From Myxococcota bacterium (GTDB lineage Bacteria; Myxococcota_A; Bradymonadia; UBA7976; UBA1532), in contig CAUJDF010000044.1 of assembly GCA_963169045.1 (NCBI GenBank), forward strand, positions 620,001-684,000: a DNA stretch of 64,000 nucleotides, given 5' to 3'. The position numbers were made by a program, and so were the translations under genes. Positions 63,501 through 64,000 of the stretch are shown in pieces; position 1 is the stretch's first letter, and each line of letters opens with the position of its first letter. A model generated the notes under the pieces. That model did no database searches. It saw only the letters and a list, made by a program, of their open reading frames with translations, and was not told where the DNA came from.

Positions 63501-64000
63501 ACGCAGGTCCAGCGCACGCGCCAGCGCCGCCCGCGCCTTCTTGCGGTTGCCGAAGCGATCGCGCGCGGTGCGGCCCAGCAGCACGAGCACATCGGGCAGC
63601 CGGTCGGGATCGGCCACCGCCGCGCTGCGCTCCGCCGCGGCCAACAGCTCGTCGTGGGCGCCGGCTTCGTCGGCCAGCCGCGCGAGATCGAAGAGGAGGT
63701 CGACGTCCTCGGGGAGCTCGGCCGCGACGCGCGCGAGCAGGCGCAGGGCCTCGCGCGGGCGCTCGAGGTGCCGGCGCATCACCTCGGCGCGCCGCCGCAG
63801 CAGCGTACGGCGGCCTTCGGCGTCGTCGCGGTCGAGCTGATGCAGCCGACGGTCGAGCGCCTGCGAGAGACGCTCCCACTCGCCGCGGGCTTCGAGCGTG
63901 TCGGCCAGCGCCTCGAAGGCGTCGCGGTCGGTGGGCCGGATCGCCAGGAGGCGCTGGAACACAGCCTCGGCCTTGTCGGTGCGGCCGAGCTTGTCGCGGT
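60588..64000 (-). CDS. Giant TPR-repeat protein, C-terminal 1137 residues (partial)
   Basis: The reading frame is open from the right edge (it still reads RDKLGRTDKAEAVFQRLL, itself a TPR) to the stop at 60588. At least 1136 residues are tetratricopeptide repeats followed by a non-repeat C-terminal domain of about 280 residues (LSHTDDRTISLARLDPPELV, VGFVLSGDLARAIALL). Myxobacteria encode many very long TPR proteins of this kind. The N-terminus and any signal peptide lie outside the window. Function unknown. Confidence 0.82.
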   Translation of the reverse strand, partial: RDKLGRTDKAEAVFQRLLAIRPTDRDAFEALADTLEARGEWERLSQALDRRLHQLDRDDAEGRRTLLRRRAEVMRRHLERPREALRLLARVAAELPEDVDLLFDLARLADEAGAHDELLAAAERSAAVADPDRLPDVLVLLGRTARDRFGNRKKARAALARALDLRPGDLELARDVAALLEGEQRFADLVALLERHGPPLLGDDTDRTGWALRLADLQADRLFRVDAAMKTLREALATAPVHAELLARLRALAVRAHDAAALREALLGQSAAGADVADIVSGARELEKLGAADAAVAVWQAVLERAPGHADASAAVARFAEAHHDWDLLARQHEARAAGATGPARAAALCALGALHHDQRGDVDAAVAAFSAAVDADPGCVAALEALVELARSRGDVPALDALAGHLASRLELGETERLAPLMAAVQLDRAHAARDEGDVAGAMACLRDAHRYAPDREDIAWTLATALTAVGELAEAAVIYERVPTLPPAPEGATESEAAARKAAEHLRRARAFRAAGDEERSVRHFEAAALAPETRVEALEALANVQERAGRWEAALRLREKLAAAIDDPRLRGVALMAAGLIAETRLGKPARALSFYDRAIAEGLDERSLLERVLALYREQQRLEPALALIERLLVDEPDPNRAAELFCAAGEIHRRRGDGAAAQAAFLRAIDRSPLLLPAARGLLATLDDAPADAQRQSLRRLWEGITGTPGPARLPILELLGLALRDRGDVAGALEVYEEVLAADPHHLEARAALAALYGELAQRAVHAPGDADHIERAIRHRLAYLRGRPGDPEALRDLVALYRAAGRGDWSVTPLRLLVMLKQSTREEAELARAQSGPFDAPSASAPDATQRAELVADPSLRQPAGLLARTLHEWVGAHLAPLFGVSRDVPGEPAAVLHPPLAEAADELARALDLGRRKLWLSHTDDRTISLARLDPPELVAGGGLAHGLAEAERRFLLARAIELTRGPAVLAAFVPAEEARAFFGAAVALALPDEGATWAIDAGADPERLGFWAEFLIERLDGAQLDALVQLAGPVIASGPRAFDDWADAVRRTANRVGFVLSGDLARAIALLQREEEAVRGLRVAGPEAFAELLEKSPAIADLYRFAFGGPCHELMRSVGPSPGLVEA

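Overview
The window comes from a very GC-rich, Gram-negative, LPS-bearing bacterium. It most likely belongs to the Myxococcota or a close deltaproteobacterial relative. The signs are a Glt/Agl-type gliding-machinery gene set, a run of HYDIN-like (choice-of-anchor D) lipoproteins, many lipoproteins with Asp/Ala/Gly-rich linkers, a MYXO-CTERM-like tail, PilZ and GYF/zinc-ribbon proteins, and a Kdo transferase. This placement is inferred from gene content; no rRNA or other phylogenetic marker beyond the start of rplC is present. Coding density is very high and no gene-free stretch exceeds 300 bp. I saw no tRNA, rRNA, insertion sequence, prophage or CRISPR array.

Layout. (1) 1-228: start of rplC (L3), minus strand, running off the left edge. 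(2) 362-11685, minus: a seven-gene envelope cluster. In transcription order it holds a von Willebrand A lipoprotein (CglB-like), an outer-membrane beta-barrel, three TPR proteins (GltC-, GltD/AgmU- and GltE/AglT-like), a small periplasmic protein and a zinc-ribbon/GYF/TonB-like protein (AgmX/GltJ-like). (3) 11870-20844, plus: four consecutive HYDIN-like lipoproteins, diverging from the previous cluster; one also carries a VWA domain. (4) 20935-29550: a YkgJ-type Cys-cluster protein, beta-propeller lipoproteins, a BNR-repeat protein with a sorting-type C-terminus, and a giant TPR/DUF3857/transglutaminase lipoprotein. (5) 29492-33917, minus: LptF/G-like permease, purD, purH and a lone sigma-region-4 protein. 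(6) 34176-38979, minus: PEGA protein, SRPBCC protein, a WaaA-like Kdo transferase and a zinc-ribbon membrane protein. (7) 39119-46160: M23 peptidase, a tetraheme cytochrome/phosphatase-like lipoprotein, a beta-propeller lipoprotein and a TPR protein. (8) 46177-53816, minus: a complete oligopeptide ABC importer with two binding proteins. (9) 53960-60584: small lipoproteins, a cNMP-binding protein, two metallopeptidase-like proteins, DUF192, PilZ and an NTF2-like lipoprotein. (10) 60588-64000, minus: a giant TPR protein running off the right edge.

The two most unusual items are as follows. First, the OppC permease (48207-49493) carries four in-frame EF-hand calcium-binding loops in the periplasmic segment between its first two membrane helices, which suggests a calcium-gated or calcium-sensing peptide importer. 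Second, the compact Glt-like cluster places a CglB-like VWA adhesin candidate, barrel, TPR proteins and the GltJ-like inner-membrane protein in one transcription unit, back to back with a HYDIN/VWA lipoprotein array. That could form an envelope-spanning adhesion, motility or export apparatus. The motor genes (AglRQS-type) are not in this window.
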